A stretch of DNA of 64,000 bases from Thalassotalea atypica (lineage in GTDB: Bacteria; Pseudomonadota; Gammaproteobacteria; Enterobacterales; Alteromonadaceae): assembly GCF_030295975.1 (NCBI RefSeq), contig NZ_AP027364.1, positions 496,001 through 560,000 on the forward strand. Direction: 5' to 3'. The number at the start of each line of letters is the position of its first letter. Within the stretch, counting starts at the first letter, position 1. Under the pieces are notes generated by a model. That model saw only the letters and a list, made by a program, of their open reading frames with translations. It made no database searches and was not told where the DNA came from. Position numbers and translations under genes: made by a program. Below are positions 21,801-34,265 of this stretch, one piece after another.

Positions 21801-22880
21801 GGCTTAAATGAGTCTGATCTTAACTCAATGTCACGTGACAAGTGGTTAGTTCAAAACTTATCTGACGATGGTCAACAAGCAGAACTTGAGCAAATTGCTG
21901 AGCAATACGACAACATTAAAGCTGACTTTGATAAGAAATACGAAGTTAAGCGTCGTAAGATCACTCAAGGTGATGATTTAGCACCAGGCGTATTGAAGAT
22001 TGTTAAAGTTTATCTTGCCGTTAAACGTCGCATTCAGCCAGGTGATAAAATGGCCGGTCGTCACGGTAACAAAGGTGTTATTTCAAACGTAGTACCTGTT
22101 GAAGATATGCCGTATGACGAAAATGGTGTTCCAGTTGATATCGTACTTAACCCGTTGGGTGTACCATCACGTATGAACATAGGTCAGATTTTAGAAACTC
22201 ACTTAGGTATGGCGGCACGTGGTATTGGTGAGAAGATTGATCGCATGATCAAAGCTCAGCAACAAGTTGCTAAATTGCGTAGCTTCTTAAAAGAAGTGTA
22301 TGAACTGGGTGAATCTCGTCAAGAAGTTGATATCGATAGCTTCTCTGATGATGAAATCCAACGTCTAGCGAATAACTTACGTGCAGGCCTTCCTATTGCA
22401 ACACCAGTATTTGACGGTGCAAGCGAAAGAGAAATTAAAGACCTATTCAAGTTAGCAGACATGCCTGAAAGTGGTCAGTTCAACCTTACAGATGGTCGTA
22501 CTGGTCGTCGTTTTGAACGTCCTGTAACCGTTGGTTATATGTACATGTTGAAACTGAATCACTTAGTTGATGACAAAATGCATGCACGTTCAACAGGTTC
22601 ATACTCACTTGTTACTCAGCAACCACTTGGTGGTAAAGCTCAGTTCGGTGGTCAGCGTTTCGGTGAGATGGAAGTATGGGCACTAGAAGCATACGGTGCT
22701 GCATATACGCTACAAGAAATGTTAACGGTTAAATCTGATGATGTTAACGGTCGTACTAAGATGTATAAAAACTTAGTTGATGGTGATCATCGCATGGAAC
22801 CGGGTATGCCTGAATCATTCAACGTATTACTTAAAGAAATTCGTTCTTTAGGTATTAACATTGAATTAGATCAGGAATAA
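18852..22880 (+). CDS. rpoB: RNA polymerase beta subunit
   Basis: 1342 aa, the same length as in E. coli. It forms one side of the polymerase cleft and contains the rifampicin pocket. The cluster-I segment reads [20 protein letters not shown] then [12 protein letters not shown], which is the sensitive wild-type pattern at the usual resistance positions. Other landmarks are [13 protein letters not shown] and the C-terminal clamp element. It is transcribed with rplJL through the attenuator. ATG at 18852 follows a GAGGAA site. Confidence 0.99.
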   Translation: MGYSYSEKKRIRKDFGKSAQVMEYPFLLSIQLGSFRKFIDIDPTGETGLEAAFRSIFPIKAYSGSSELQYVSYRLGEPLFDVKECQIRGVTYSAPLRVKLRLVIYDKEAPAGTVKDIKEQEVYMGEIPLMTENGTFVINGTERVIVSQLHRSPGVFFDHDKGKTHSSGKVLYNARVIPYRGSWLDFEFDPKDNLFVRIDRRRKLPASIILRALDYSTEEILDIFYDTTGYEIKGDKLIMELVPERLRGETATFDIKLPNGDVLVEQGRRITARHIRTLSKENITELEVPAEYIVGRVLSKAYVDESTGEVIAEANAEITLELLAELSQAGHKQLSTLYMNEFDVGSYMSDTLRVDSTNSRLEALVEIYRMMRPGEPPTKDAAEGLFANLFFSLERYDLSTVGRMKFNRRVGSSDSTGEGILSKEDIISVMKTLIAIRDGKGEVDDIDHLGNRRIRSVGEMAENQFRVGLVRVERAVRERLSLGDLDAIMPQDLINAKPISAAVKEFFGSSQLSQFMDQNNPLSEVTHKRRISALGPGGLTRERAGFEVRDVHPTHYGRVCPIETPEGPNIGLINSLSCYARTNDYGFLETPYRKIVDGIVTDEVDYLSAIEEGNFVIAQANAERDESGRLTSDLVPCRHKNEFTLMSKEAVQYMDVSPQQIVSVAASLIPFLEHDDANRALMGSNMQRQAVPTLKVDKPLVGTGMEKIVAVDSGVTAVAKRGGVVEYVDASRIVVKVNEDEMHAGEAGIDIYNLTKYTRSNQNTCINQRPQCRIGEPVVRGDVLADGPSTDMGELALGQNMRIAFMPWNGYNFEDSMLLSERVAQEDRFTTIHIQELSCIARDTKLGSEEITSDIPNVGESALSKLDESGVVYIGAEVNGGDILVGKVTPKGETQLTPEEKLLRAIFGEKAADVKDSSLRVPNSVSGTIIDVQIFTRDGVEKDARALEIEEMQLKEVKKDLGDEFSILEDGIYARAKKLLLSSGLNESDLNSMSRDKWLVQNLSDDGQQAELEQIAEQYDNIKADFDKKYEVKRRKITQGDDLAPGVLKIVKVYLAVKRRIQPGDKMAGRHGNKGVISNVVPVEDMPYDENGVPVDIVLNPLGVPSRMNIGQILETHLGMAARGIGEKIDRMIKAQQQVAKLRSFLKEVYELGESRQEVDIDSFSDDEIQRLANNLRAGLPIATPVFDGASEREIKDLFKLADMPESGQFNLTDGRTGRRFERPVTVGYMYMLKLNHLVDDKMHARSTGSYSLVTQQPLGGKAQFGGQRFGEMEVWALEAYGAAYTLQEMLTVKSDDVNGRTKMYKNLVDGDHRMEPGMPESFNVLLKEIRSLGINIELDQE

Positions 22881-22929
22881 CCGCATAGCGAGTTGTTGAG
22901 CAGACTAACTGCTAAAAGTTAGTACATGG

Positions 22930-22952
22930 AGAGAGCGGCTATACCGCTCTCT
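22930..22952 (+). other. Hairpin between rpoB and rpoC
   Basis: AGAGAGCGG and CCGCTCTCT around CTATA in the 102-bp gap. No T run follows, so read-through into rpoC is expected. It may be an mRNA stability or processing element. Confidence 0.5.
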
Positions 22953-22982
22953 ATCAAGGTTAACTCCGACAGGAGATAGAGT

Positions 22983-25900
22983 GTGAAAGATTTACTTAAG
23001 TTTCTTAAGCAACAAAATCAAACAGAAGAATTCGATGGTATTCGCATTGGATTAGCATCACCAGATTTGATCCGTTCATGGTCATTCGGTGAAGTTAAAA
23101 AACCAGAAACCATCAACTACCGTACATTTAAACCTGAACGTGATGGTTTATTCTGTGCGCGTATATTTGGCCCAGTAAAAGACTACGAATGTCTTTGTGG
23201 CAAATACAAAAGATTAAAACACCGTGGTGTTATTTGTGAAAAATGTGGCGTTGAAGTTACTTTAACCAAAGTTCGTCGTGAGCGTATGGGTCACATCGAA
23301 TTAGCAAGCCCGGTTGCACATATCTGGTTCCTTAAATCACTGCCTTCGCGTATTGGTTTATTACTAGACATGACATTACGTGATATTGAACGCGTACTTT
23401 ACTTTGAATCTTATGTAGTGACCGAACCAGGTATGACTACATTGGAGCGTAGTCAAATTCTTACTGAAGAAGAATACTTAGATTCTTTAGAAGAGCACGG
23501 TGACGAGTTTGATGCCAAGATGGGTGCAGAAGCGGTGTTAGCGCTTTTACAACAAATCGATCTTGAAGGTGAAATCGCTCAAATGCGTGAAGAGCTACCT
23601 GAAATTGGCTCTGAAACTAAGCGCAAGAAAATCACTAAGCGTCTTAAATTGATGGAATCATTCGCACAATCTGGTAACAAGCCAGAGTGGATGATCATGT
23701 CAGTACTACCAATTCTACCACCTGACTTACGTCCTCTAGTACCACTAGATGGTGGCCGTTTTGCTACGTCTGACTTAAACGATTTATACCGTCGTGTTAT
23801 CAACCGTAACAACCGTTTGAAACGTCTTCTAGACTTGGTAGCACCAGACATTATCGTACGTAACGAAAAGCGTATGTTACAAGAGTCTGTTGATGCCCTT
23901 CTTGATAACGGTCGTCGTGGTCGTGCTATTACCGGTTCAAACAAACGTCCATTGAAATCACTTGCCGATATGATTAAAGGTAAGCAAGGTCGTTTCCGTC
24001 AAAACCTACTAGGTAAGCGTGTTGATTACTCTGGTCGTTCAGTAATTACTGTAGGTCCAACGTTACGTTTACACCAGTGTGGTTTACCTAAGAAAATGGC
24101 GTTAGAGCTATTCAAGCCATTCATCTACGGAAAATTAGAAGCACGTGGTTTAGCGACAACGATTAAAGCGGCTAAAAAATTAGTAGAACGCGAAGGCGCA
24201 GAAGTATGGGATGTATTAGACGAAGTTATTCGTGAACATCCAGTGATGCTTAACCGCGCACCTACTCTACATAGACTAGGTATCCAAGCGTTTGAACCTG
24301 TACTTATCGAAGGTAAGGCAATCCATTTACACCCATTAGTTTGTGCGGCATATAACGCCGACTTCGATGGTGACCAAATGGCGGTGCACGTACCATTGAC
24401 TCTTGAAGCACAGTTAGAAGCTCGTGCGTTAATGATGTCAACGAACAACGTACTTTCTCCTGCGAACGGTGACCCAATTATTGTTCCTTCACAGGATGTT
24501 GTATTAGGTCTTTACTACTTAACACGTGATCGCGTTAACGGTTTAGGTGAAGGCATGGTATTTGCCAGCACTAAAGAAGCTGAAAAAGCATACCGTACCG
24601 GTGCAGCAGAGTTACATGCTCGTGTTAAAATTCGTATTACTGAACATGTTCGTAACGAAGAGGGTGAATTAGTCGCCACTACGACCTTACGTGATACAAC
24701 GGTAGGTCGTGCAATCTTATGGCAAGTATGTCCTGAAGGACTACCATACGATTTAATCGACCAGCCACTTGGCAAAAAGCCAATTTCTAAATTGATTAAC
24801 CATGCGTATCGTAACCTTGGCCTTAAAGATACTGTTATCTTTGCCGACCACATTATGTATACCGGCTTCCACTACGCGATGATCGCGGGTGCGTCTGTTG
24901 GTATAGACGACATGGTAATTCCTGACGCTAAGTACACAATCATCGATGCTGCTGAAGAAGAAGTAACCGAAATTCAAGAACAGTTTGAACAAGGTCTTGT
25001 AACAGCGGGTGAGAAGTACAACAAAGTAATCGATATTTGGTCGTCTGCGAACGAAAAAGTGTCTAAAGCGATGATGGACAACTTGTCAAAAGAGACAGTT
25101 ATTAACCGTGATGGTGAGCCAGAAGAGCAAGACTCTTTCAACTCAATCTTTATGATGGCTGACTCAGGCGCTCGTGGTAGTGCCGCACAGATTCGTCAGC
25201 TAGCCGGTATGCGTGGTCTAATGGCTAAGCCAGATGGCTCAATCATCGAAACACCAATTACTGCTAACTTCCGTGAAGGTTTGAACGTACTACAGTACTT
25301 CATCTCTACTCACGGTGCTCGTAAGGGTCTAGCGGATACTGCACTTAAAACAGCTAACTCGGGTTACTTAACTCGTCGTCTAGTTGATGTTGCACAAGAT
25401 TTGGTTGTTACTGAACACGATTGTGGTACAGAAGACGGTTTATTAATGACACCACTCATTGAAGGTGGTGATGTTGTAGAGCCTTTACGTGAACGTGTAT
25501 TAGGTCGTGTAGTAGCTGATGATGTGCTTATTCCTGGTACTGAAACGGTATTACTGCCACGTAACACATTAATTGATGAAGCGTTGTGTGATGTGATTGA
25601 AGAGAATTCTGTCGATCAAATCAAAGTACGATCTATCATTACGTGTCAAACAGACTTTGGTATTTGTGCTCATTGTTACGGACGTGACTTGGCCCGTGGT
25701 CATATGATCAACCAAGGTGAAGCAATTGGTGTTGTAGCTGCTCAATCAATTGGTGAGCCAGGTACACAGTTAACGATGCGTACGTTCCATATCGGTGGTG
25801 CGGCATCAAGAGCGTCAGCTGAAAACTCTGTACAAGTTAAAAACACTGGTACATTGAAACTTCAAAACGCCAAGTTCGTCATTAACTCTGAGAAGAAAGT

Positions 25901-27188
25901 TGTTATCACTTCACGTTCTTCTGAGCTAACAGTAATCGATGAGCTAGGTCGTGAGAAAGAGCGCTATAAAGTGCCTTACGGCTCGGTATTAAACAAGCAA
26001 GATGGCAAAGCTATCGAAGCTGGTGAAACAGTTGCAAACTGGGATCCGCATACGCATCCAATCATCACTGAAGTGGCAGGTAAAATTAAGTTCGTCGATT
26101 TAATCGATGGCCTAACTATGACTCGTCAAACTGATGAATTAACAGGTCTGTCTAGCATTGTTGTTACTGATGCTGGTCAACGTAGCTCAGCGGGTAAAGA
26201 AATGCGCCCAATGGTTAAGCTAGTTGATGCGAAAGGCAATGACGTGATGATCGCTGGTACTGAAATTCCTGCGCAATACTTCTTACCTGGTAACGCGATC
26301 GTTAACTTGGAAGATGGTAGTGAAGTTGGTATTGGTGACGCGTTAGCACGTATCCCGCAAGAATCTTCGAAGACTCGTGATATTACCGGTGGTCTGCCGC
26401 GCGTAGCGGACTTGTTTGAAGCTCGTAAGCCTAAGGAACCAGCAATTCTTGCTGAGAAAACAGGTGTTATCGGCTTCGGTAAAGAAACTAAAGGTAAGCG
26501 TCGTCTATTGATTACTCAACCAGATGGTGTTGTTTACGAAGAGATGATCCCTAAGTGGCGTCAACTTAACGTGTTCGAAGGTGAATCAGTACTTAAAGGT
26601 GAAGTTATTGCCGACGGTCCTGAGTCACCACATGATATATTACGCTTGCGTGGTGTTGCACCAGTTGCAAACTACATTGTTAACGAAGTACAAGATGTAT
26701 ACCGTTTACAAGGTGTAAAAATCAATGATAAACACATTGAAGTTATCGTTCGTCAAATGATCCGCAAGTGCGAGATTTTAGACGCAGGTGATTCAGAGTT
26801 CCTGAAAGGTGAAATACTTGAAGTTGCCAATGTAAATATTGCCAACCGTGAGTTAGAAGCTCAAGGTAAGAAGCCAGCTGAGCTTGAAATGTTAATGATG
26901 GGTATTACCAAAGCATCACTAGCAACTGAATCATTTATCTCTGCGGCATCGTTCCAAGAAACAACACGTGTACTTACAGAAGCTGCAGTTGCAGGTAAGA
27001 AAGATGCGTTACGTGGCTTGAAAGAGAACGTAATTGTTGGTCGCTTGATCCCGGCAGGTACAGGTTATGCTTACCATCAGGATCGTGCTCGTAAGCGTAA
27101 TGCAGCAATGCAAGAAGAAACTACAGTTTCAGCAGACGAAGCAGCACAAGCACTAACTGATGCTTTGAATGCAGACGCAAATGACTAA
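22983..27188 (+). CDS. rpoC: RNA polymerase beta' subunit
   Basis: 1401 aa, starting with GTG after AGGAG. It holds the catalytic magnesium loop [10 protein letters not shown], the N-terminal zinc ribbon ([19 protein letters not shown]), the trigger-loop region and the second zinc site ([19 protein letters not shown]). It assembles with RpoB, RpoA and RpoZ. A terminator follows. Confidence 0.99.
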   Translation: MKDLLKFLKQQNQTEEFDGIRIGLASPDLIRSWSFGEVKKPETINYRTFKPERDGLFCARIFGPVKDYECLCGKYKRLKHRGVICEKCGVEVTLTKVRRERMGHIELASPVAHIWFLKSLPSRIGLLLDMTLRDIERVLYFESYVVTEPGMTTLERSQILTEEEYLDSLEEHGDEFDAKMGAEAVLALLQQIDLEGEIAQMREELPEIGSETKRKKITKRLKLMESFAQSGNKPEWMIMSVLPILPPDLRPLVPLDGGRFATSDLNDLYRRVINRNNRLKRLLDLVAPDIIVRNEKRMLQESVDALLDNGRRGRAITGSNKRPLKSLADMIKGKQGRFRQNLLGKRVDYSGRSVITVGPTLRLHQCGLPKKMALELFKPFIYGKLEARGLATTIKAAKKLVEREGAEVWDVLDEVIREHPVMLNRAPTLHRLGIQAFEPVLIEGKAIHLHPLVCAAYNADFDGDQMAVHVPLTLEAQLEARALMMSTNNVLSPANGDPIIVPSQDVVLGLYYLTRDRVNGLGEGMVFASTKEAEKAYRTGAAELHARVKIRITEHVRNEEGELVATTTLRDTTVGRAILWQVCPEGLPYDLIDQPLGKKPISKLINHAYRNLGLKDTVIFADHIMYTGFHYAMIAGASVGIDDMVIPDAKYTIIDAAEEEVTEIQEQFEQGLVTAGEKYNKVIDIWSSANEKVSKAMMDNLSKETVINRDGEPEEQDSFNSIFMMADSGARGSAAQIRQLAGMRGLMAKPDGSIIETPITANFREGLNVLQYFISTHGARKGLADTALKTANSGYLTRRLVDVAQDLVVTEHDCGTEDGLLMTPLIEGGDVVEPLRERVLGRVVADDVLIPGTETVLLPRNTLIDEALCDVIEENSVDQIKVRSIITCQTDFGICAHCYGRDLARGHMINQGEAIGVVAAQSIGEPGTQLTMRTFHIGGAASRASAENSVQVKNTGTLKLQNAKFVINSEKKVVITSRSSELTVIDELGREKERYKVPYGSVLNKQDGKAIEAGETVANWDPHTHPIITEVAGKIKFVDLIDGLTMTRQTDELTGLSSIVVTDAGQRSSAGKEMRPMVKLVDAKGNDVMIAGTEIPAQYFLPGNAIVNLEDGSEVGIGDALARIPQESSKTRDITGGLPRVADLFEARKPKEPAILAEKTGVIGFGKETKGKRRLLITQPDGVVYEEMIPKWRQLNVFEGESVLKGEVIADGPESPHDILRLRGVAPVANYIVNEVQDVYRLQGVKINDKHIEVIVRQMIRKCEILDAGDSEFLKGEILEVANVNIANRELEAQGKKPAELEMLMMGITKASLATESFISAASFQETTRVLTEAAVAGKKDALRGLKENVIVGRLIPAGTGYAYHQDRARKRNAAMQEETTVSADEAAQALTDALNADAND

Positions 27189-27259
27189 AGCGATCCTTTT
27201 GCGATGAAAATGATCAATTAACCTGTCTTAAGTTTAGTTAAAGCTTGACAGGTTAAGCC

Positions 27260-27289
27260 TTGACCATTAGAATTCCGCGACCCTATATT
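27260..27289 (+). promoter_or_regulatory. Promoter of the str operon, nested in the rpoC terminator
   Basis: TTGACC at 27260-27265, an 18-bp spacer, TATATT at 27284-27289. The left arm of the terminator at 27275 lies in the spacer and the -10 lies in the hairpin loop. Confidence 0.6.
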
Positions 27290-27328
27290 CTGTGCCTTGT
27301 GCGCTAGAATAATAAGGTCGCGGTTTTT
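27275..27328 (+). terminator. Terminator after rpoC
   Basis: CCGCGACC (27275-27282) pairs with GGTCGCGG (27316-27323), then TTTTT. The 33-base loop can fold further (TATTCT with AGAATA). Confidence 0.8.
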
Positions 27329-27390
27329 CACGTTTATAAGCGGGTAAAATGACAAACTTAGTCAATGTATTTACCCATGTTTTAACTTAA

Positions 27391-27777
<387 letters not shown>

Positions 27778-27855
27778 GCTATTCCATTTCTTTAATTAGA
27801 AATAGAAAAAGTTAAGTAAGGCCAAATAAAATATTAAATTTTGGGTTATACCTGA

Positions 27856-28347
<492 letters not shown>

Positions 28348-28370
28348 TCACTCCATAGGTAATTTGAATA

Positions 28371-28401
28371 GTGCAGTTACATTCGTTGTAGCTGCACTTT
28401 T
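28371..28401 (+). terminator. Terminator-like hairpin between rpsG and fusA
   Basis: GTGCAGTTACA pairs with TGTAGCTGCAC (one G-U) around a short TTCGT loop, followed by TTTT. A possible promoter (TTGTAG at 28386, 16 bp, TATAGA at 28408) overlaps its right arm, which would let fusA be transcribed separately. Confidence 0.65.
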
Positions 28402-28511
28402 CTACTCTATAGAGCACAGTTTTTATTAATATGTAGTTTTTTAACGTTTGTACATTTTTTATCATGAATAAACGTTAAGTAATTATTCTGTTTTGAATTT
28501 GAGGAACATTT

Positions 28512-30623
28512 GTGGCTCGTACAACTCCTATTGAGCGCTACCGTAACATTGGTATTTGTGCCCATGTAGATGCTGGTAAAACAACAACTACAGAGCGTGT
28601 ATTGTTTTATACTGGACTTTCCCACAAGATGGGCGAAGTTCACGACGGTGCTGCAACAATGGATTGGATGGAACAAGAGCAAGAACGTGGTATTACCATC
28701 ACTTCTGCTGCCACCACCTGTTTTTGGAAGGGAATGGATAAGCAGTTTGACGATCATCGCATCAACATAATTGACACTCCAGGACATGTTGACTTTACCA
28801 TTGAAGTAGAACGCTCATTGCGAGTACTTGACGGCGCCGTGCTTGTATTATGTGGTTCATCTGGTGTTCAACCACAAACAGAAACTGTTTGGCGACAAAT
28901 GGAAAAATACGCCGTACCTCGCATGGTCTTTGTCAACAAAATGGACAGAACCGGTGCTGACTTCCTAAATGTAGTTGAGCAAATGGAAACGCGTCTAGGC
29001 GCGACGGCTGTACCAATACAATTAGCTATCGGCGCAGAAGAAGATTTTTCCGGCGTAGTTGATTTGGTAAAAATGAAAGCAATCAACTGGGATGAAGCCG
29101 ATCAAGGCATGACGTTTTCTTACGAAGATATCCCTGCTGATATGCAAGATATGGCGGAAGAGTGGCGTGAAAATTTGATCTCAGCGGCCGCAGAAGCGAA
29201 TGATGAATTAATGGATAAATACCTTGAAGAAGGTGATTTAACCGAAGAAGAAATCAAAGCAGGCATACGTACTCGTACATTGAATAATGAAATTGTCCTT
29301 TGTACCTGTGGTAGTGCATTTAAGAACAAAGGTGTTCAAGCGGTGCTTGATGCTGTGGTTGAATATTTACCATCGCCTACTGAAGTGGCTGCAATCACTG
29401 GTATTAAAAATGATAAGCAGGAAACAGAAGACGTGCGTGAAGCCGATGACAATGCGCCGTTTTCTGCACTAGCATTTAAAATTGCCACTGACCCATTTGT
29501 GGGAACATTAACATTCTTCCGTGTCTATTCCGGAGTAGTTAAAACTGGTGATAGCGTATTTAACCCAATCAAGGGTAAAAAGGAACGTTTAGGTCGCATT
29601 GTACAGATGCACTCGAATAATCGCGAAGAAATTAAAGAAGTTCGTGCAGGTGATATCGCTGCCGCAATCGGACTAAAAGAAGTGACTACTGGTGACACAC
29701 TTTGTGATAACAATAATGTTATTACCTTGGAAAAGATGGAATTTCCAGAGCCGGTTATTTCGGTTGCTGTTGAACCTAAGACCGTCGCTGATCAAGATAA
29801 AATGGCAATTGCTTTAGGCAAACTTGCTGCTGAAGATCCGTCATTTAAAGTTGAATCGGACGAAGAGTCAGGGCAAACCATCATTTCAGGGATGGGTGAA
29901 CTACACTTAGATATAATCGTCGATCGCATGATGCGTGAATTTAAAGTCGGCTGTAATGTTGGTAAACCGCAGGTCGCTTATCGTGAATCGATTCGTAATT
30001 CAGTAGAAGTTGAAGGTAAATTTGTAAGACAATCTGGCGGCCGAGGCCAATATGGTCACGTTTGGCTGAAGATGGAGCCATTAGAGTACGGCGCTGGATT
30101 TGTATTTGAAAACGAAATTGTTGGTGGGGCTGTTCCAAAAGAGTTCATCCCTGCAGTAGAAAAAGGTTGTAGCGAGCAGATGGACGCCGGTGTACTGGCT
30201 AGCTTCCCTATGCTAGACGTTAAAGTGACATTGTATGATGGTTCATTCCATGATGTAGACTCTAACGAAATTGCCTTTAAAGTGGCAGCATCGCTTGCCT
30301 TTAAAGATGGTGCGCGTGAAGCAAGCCCTATTTTACTTGAACCAATGATGAAAGTTGAGGTAACGACTCCAGAAGAAAACATGGGTGATGTTGTTGGTGA
30401 CTTAAACCGACGTCGAGGCATGATCGATGGTATGGACGAAGGTCCAGCTGGACTTAAAATAGTGAATGCGCAAGTACCACTAGCAGAGATGTTTGGTTAC
30501 GCTACTGATTTACGTAGTGCAACTCAAGGTCGTGCATCATATTCAATGGAGTTTCTTCAATATGTAGAAGCACCAAAGGCGGTGGCTAAAACAGTAGTTG
30601 AGTCACGAGGAGGTACATTCTAA
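28512..30623 (+). CDS. fusA: Elongation factor G, str-operon copy
   Basis: 703 aa, GTG start after GAGGAA. The GTPase that drives translocation and, with RRF, ribosome recycling. G1 [10 protein letters not shown], switch [11 protein letters not shown]4 NKMD, and domains II-V are complete. This is the canonical EF-G by position; a second gene (695 aa) lies at 39785-41872 on the other strand. Confidence 0.98.
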   Translation: MARTTPIERYRNIGICAHVDAGKTTTTERVLFYTGLSHKMGEVHDGAATMDWMEQEQERGITITSAATTCFWKGMDKQFDDHRINIIDTPGHVDFTIEVERSLRVLDGAVLVLCGSSGVQPQTETVWRQMEKYAVPRMVFVNKMDRTGADFLNVVEQMETRLGATAVPIQLAIGAEEDFSGVVDLVKMKAINWDEADQGMTFSYEDIPADMQDMAEEWRENLISAAAEANDELMDKYLEEGDLTEEEIKAGIRTRTLNNEIVLCTCGSAFKNKGVQAVLDAVVEYLPSPTEVAAITGIKNDKQETEDVREADDNAPFSALAFKIATDPFVGTLTFFRVYSGVVKTGDSVFNPIKGKKERLGRIVQMHSNNREEIKEVRAGDIAAAIGLKEVTTGDTLCDNNNVITLEKMEFPEPVISVAVEPKTVADQDKMAIALGKLAAEDPSFKVESDEESGQTIISGMGELHLDIIVDRMMREFKVGCNVGKPQVAYRESIRNSVEVEGKFVRQSGGRGQYGHVWLKMEPLEYGAGFVFENEIVGGAVPKEFIPAVEKGCSEQMDAGVLASFPMLDVKVTLYDGSFHDVDSNEIAFKVAASLAFKDGAREASPILLEPMMKVEVTTPEENMGDVVGDLNRRRGMIDGMDEGPAGLKIVNAQVPLAEMFGYATDLRSATQGRASYSMEFLQYVEAPKAVAKTVVESRGGTF

Positions 30624-30692
30624 AAAGAGATACTCTTTTTAGTATTGTTTTCCCGCATTTTAGCGGTTGCCGTATAGGTAGTAAGGATTGTT

Positions 30693-30721
30693 TTGACAAG
30701 AGAATAACCATTCTCTAAAAT
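30693..30721 (+). promoter_or_regulatory. Promoter of tuf copy 2 with palindromic spacer
   Basis: TTGACA, 17 bp, TAAAAT: a near-consensus sigma-70 promoter. The spacer consists almost wholly of the perfect inverted repeat AGAGAAT-AACC-ATTCTCT (30699-30716). The predicted leader is about 75 nt. Confidence 0.8.
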
Positions 30722-30802
30722 CACCTCCTGCTGCTCAGTGGTCAACAGTCGCTAAGTGCTAAATAATTTAATTTAATTGATAATCTTTAAGGTACATGAA
30801 AA

Positions 30803-31987
30803 ATGGCTAAAGAAAAATTTGAACGTTCGAAACCGCACGTTAACGTTGGTACTATCGGCCACGTTGACCACGGTAAAACAACACTAACAGCTGCTATCTC
30901 TGCAGTATTAACAAAAACTCACGGTGGTGAAGTTAAAGATTTCGCACAAATCGATAACGCTCCAGAAGAGCGCGAGCGTGGTATTACAATTAATACTTCT
31001 CACATCGAATACGATACAGAAACTCGTCACTACGCACACGTAGACTGTCCTGGTCACGCCGATTATGTTAAAAACATGATCACTGGTGCTGCTCAAATGG
31101 ACGGCGCAATCTTAGTAGTTGCAGCGACAGACGGTCCAATGCCACAAACACGTGAGCACATCCTTCTTTCTCGTCAAGTTGGTGTACCTTTCATCATCGT
31201 ATTCATGAACAAATGTGACATGGTAGATGACGAAGAGTTATTAGAATTAGTAGAAATGGAAGTTCGTGAACTTCTTTCAGAATACGAATTCCCAGGTGAC
31301 GACTTACCAGTAATTCAAGGTTCAGCACTAGGTGCATTGAACGGTGAAGCAAACTGGGAAGAAAAAGTATTAGAACTTGCTAACGCATTAGATACTTATA
31401 TTCCAGAGCCAGAGCGTGCAATCGATGGTGACTTCATTCTTCCAATTGAAGATGTATTCTCAATCCAAGGCCGTGGTACAGTAGTAACAGGTCGTGTTGA
31501 ACGCGGTATCGTTCGTGTTGGTGACGATGTAGAAATCGTAGGTATCAAAGAAACTACCACTACAACATGTACTGGTGTAGAGATGTTCCGTAAGCTTCTT
31601 GACGAAGGTCGAGCTGGTGAGAACTGTGGTGTACTTTTACGTGGTACTAAGCGTGAAGACGTACAACGTGGTCAAGTACTTTGTAAGCCTGGTTCAATCA
31701 ACCCGCATACGAAGTTCGAATCAGAAGTATACGTACTTTCAAAAGATGAAGGTGGTCGTCATACTCCATTCTTCAAAGGATACCGTCCACAGTTCTACTT
31801 CCGTACAACTGACATCACAGGTGCAGTAGAGCTTCCTGAAGGTGTAGAAATGGTAATGCCAGGCGACAACTTGAAGTTTGTTGTTGAGCTAATCAACCCA
31901 ATCGCGATGGACGAAGGTTTACGCTTCGCTATCCGTGAAGGTGGCCGTACAGTAGGTGCTGGTGTTGTTTCTAAAGTAATCGACTAA
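30803..31987 (+). CDS. tuf: Elongation factor Tu, copy 2
   Basis: 394 aa, protein identical to copy 1 at 12094. It starts with ATG and has its own strong promoter, while copy 1 starts with GTG and follows tRNAs. It is the last gene of the str region, as tufA is in E. coli. The downstream terminator is duplicated behind copy 1. Confidence 0.98.
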   Translation: MAKEKFERSKPHVNVGTIGHVDHGKTTLTAAISAVLTKTHGGEVKDFAQIDNAPEERERGITINTSHIEYDTETRHYAHVDCPGHADYVKNMITGAAQMDGAILVVAATDGPMPQTREHILLSRQVGVPFIIVFMNKCDMVDDEELLELVEMEVRELLSEYEFPGDDLPVIQGSALGALNGEANWEEKVLELANALDTYIPEPERAIDGDFILPIEDVFSIQGRGTVVTGRVERGIVRVGDDVEIVGIKETTTTTCTGVEMFRKLLDEGRAGENCGVLLRGTKREDVQRGQVLCKPGSINPHTKFESEVYVLSKDEGGRHTPFFKGYRPQFYFRTTDITGAVELPEGVEMVMPGDNLKFVVELINPIAMDEGLRFAIREGGRTVGAGVVSKVID

Positions 31988-32012
31988 TATTGATTCTTTT
32001 TAGAATACACTG

Positions 32013-32037
32013 AAAAAGGTCGCGAAAGCGGCCTTTT
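32013..32037 (+). terminator. Terminator after tuf copy 2
   Basis: AAAAAGGTCGC-GAAA-GCGGCCTTTTTT, stem with a GAAA tetraloop (one G-U pair) and T run. Nearly identical to 13516-13542. Confidence 0.9.
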
Positions 32038-32210
32038 TTATTTTCATCATATATGCTTAAGGCGGCCAATACTCACCTGAGCACTGATTTTTTATTTCAC
32101 TATTTAGACATTCCAATATTTTAGCGTTAGCATATTTATAGGACGACTAAGACAAATCAAAAGCATTGCAGCTTTACAAGCTGTGGCAAGAATATTTACA
32201 AGGACAGTAA

Positions 32211-34112
32211 ATGCGTATTTTTCAATTACTTTTTCTTTTGTGTTTAATTTCAACATCAATTTCATCAAAGCCTATTCCTATAGAAGCGTATGGTAGCCTG
32301 CCCAAGACTAGCATGATGGTGCTATCTCCTAGTGGAACTAAGATAGCGTATCGATTGACTAAAGAAGGAAAAGACTTCTTTATGATTTACGATCTTAATG
32401 GGAGTAAATCAATTGGTGCTATTGATATTGGAGACATCCGACCTGACAGCGCATATTTTATCGATGAAGATCGCTTAATTTTAGTGGCAAGCGACAATGC
32501 TAAATTATGGGGCTATAAAGGGCGTCATGAAATTAGCGCCGCCTTTTCATATAACGTCAAGGATAAAAAGTTAAGGCAACTATTAAGACTTGGCGATGGC
32601 ATCCATGACGGACAAACTGCTCTAGGAAGGATCGTAGGAGTATCCAACGACGGCAGAGAAGTTTATATGCCTGCGTGGGAAAACGGAGCCACATTTAGCT
32701 TAATGAAAACAAAGCTAGACAGTAAAAGAAAGGCGAGGCGATTTACTAAAGGGAAATCGGATACCATTGACTTCTTTGTTTGCAATGATCTACCTATAGC
32801 TCGAGAGCGCTTTGATAACAAAAAAGACCTACACCGAATAGAAGTATTCAAAAATGAAGAGTGGGTTGAGATTTATCGTGAGAAGACGGACATTAAAACC
32901 AAATCATTCGTGGGCCTAACCGCGGATGTTAAACACCTTGTATTTTTACAACATAGTAATAAAGGCATAGTGTCATACTACACTATGGCACTAGAAGATG
33001 GTGAGGTCGGAGGGCCAATTTTTGCGCAATCGGACAAGGATGTTGAATATGTGATGACAGATATTAACCGGATTGTTTATGGCGTTCGTTATTCAGGTTT
33101 TACGCCATCTTATGAGTTCTTTGACGCACAAGCTACAAAGATGATTACAGATGTTGTGGAATTAGTGCCCAACAGTTCCGTTACCCTCGTAGATCATACT
33201 CCTGAATGGAACAAGCTCATTTTTTTGATAGAAGGTAATAACAGTGTTGGTGAATATTACTTATATAGTAATGAAAAGCTGAGGTTTTTAGCGAGTAGAA
33301 GGCCTGATATTTCCACTGAGCAGATTAATCAAATCGTTCAGACAAAAATTAAGGCGAGAGATGGCCTACGTATTCCAACATTATTAACTTTACCTAATGT
33401 GGAAAACCCACAAAATTTACCCGCAATTATGTTGCCCCATGGTGGTCCAGAGGCATATGACAGTATTAGATTTGATTGGCTAGCTCAATATTTTGCTAGT
33501 CGAGGTTTCTTAGTCATGCAGCCTCAGTTTAGGGGCTCAGACGGATTTGGATACGAGTTTAAGCAAAAAGGGCGTGGTGAATGGGGCAGAAAGATGCAAG
33601 ATGATCTAACCGATACGCTTCGCACGTTAGCCAAGTCCGGTTATGTGAATAGTGAAAGGGTGTGTATCGTAGGCGCCAGTTATGGAGGCTACGCTGCTTT
33701 AGCTGGTGCCGCTTTCTCTCCCGAGCTATACAAGTGTGCGGTTTCAATTAATGGTGTATCAGATATAGATAGAATGATGCGAGATGAAAGACGTGAGCAT
33801 GGCGCTGAACACTGGGTAGTGGCCTATTGGCAAAAGTTGATAAATAATGGTGAGTTACCAGAAAATCATTTGAAACTCATTTCACCGATTAACTATGTCG
33901 AACAAATTAACGTGCCAGTATTATTAATTCACGGTGAATACGATAAAGTCGTACCTTTGCATCAGTCGAAATATATGGAAGACAAATTAAAAGATGCAAA
34001 TAAAGTGGTTGAACTGATCGAGTTAGAACATGGCGATCATTACCTGAGCAATGGAGCCAATAGAATGAAGGCGTTAGAAGCAATTGATGGCTTCATTCAA
34101 AAACACATATAG
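32211..34112 (+). CDS. S9 family prolyl-oligopeptidase-like serine peptidase, exported
   Basis: 633 aa. A signal peptide (MRIFQLLFLLCLISTSISS) is followed by an N-terminal beta-propeller (about 30-360) and a C-terminal alpha/beta-hydrolase domain. The catalytic triad is visible: nucleophile S490 in GASYGGYAAL, D578 in HGEYDKVVP, and a histidine at 607 or 610 in LEHGDHYLS. Such enzymes cleave short peptides, often acyl- or dipeptides, in the periplasm. It stands alone, 223 bp after tuf copy 2, and faces the lipoprotein gene at 34266 tail to tail. A hairpin GCCCTC/GAGGGC near 34179-34206 lies between them without a clear T run. Substrate unknown. Confidence 0.88.
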   Translation: MRIFQLLFLLCLISTSISSKPIPIEAYGSLPKTSMMVLSPSGTKIAYRLTKEGKDFFMIYDLNGSKSIGAIDIGDIRPDSAYFIDEDRLILVASDNAKLWGYKGRHEISAAFSYNVKDKKLRQLLRLGDGIHDGQTALGRIVGVSNDGREVYMPAWENGATFSLMKTKLDSKRKARRFTKGKSDTIDFFVCNDLPIARERFDNKKDLHRIEVFKNEEWVEIYREKTDIKTKSFVGLTADVKHLVFLQHSNKGIVSYYTMALEDGEVGGPIFAQSDKDVEYVMTDINRIVYGVRYSGFTPSYEFFDAQATKMITDVVELVPNSSVTLVDHTPEWNKLIFLIEGNNSVGEYYLYSNEKLRFLASRRPDISTEQINQIVQTKIKARDGLRIPTLLTLPNVENPQNLPAIMLPHGGPEAYDSIRFDWLAQYFASRGFLVMQPQFRGSDGFGYEFKQKGRGEWGRKMQDDLTDTLRTLAKSGYVNSERVCIVGASYGGYAALAGAAFSPELYKCAVSINGVSDIDRMMRDERREHGAEHWVVAYWQKLINNGELPENHLKLISPINYVEQINVPVLLIHGEYDKVVPLHQSKYMEDKLKDANKVVELIELEHGDHYLSNGANRMKALEAIDGFIQKHI

Positions 34113-34265
34113 TTTATATCAATAAGGTTAATGCTAAATCATTGAGTGAATTAGTTGATAGAAATTTATTTCGTTAAGCCCTCTAAAATTAGTGAAAATG
34201 AGGGCTTGATAAGTCAACTTTTACGCTCTAACGATAAATCAATCACAGAGTTATTATCAATACCT

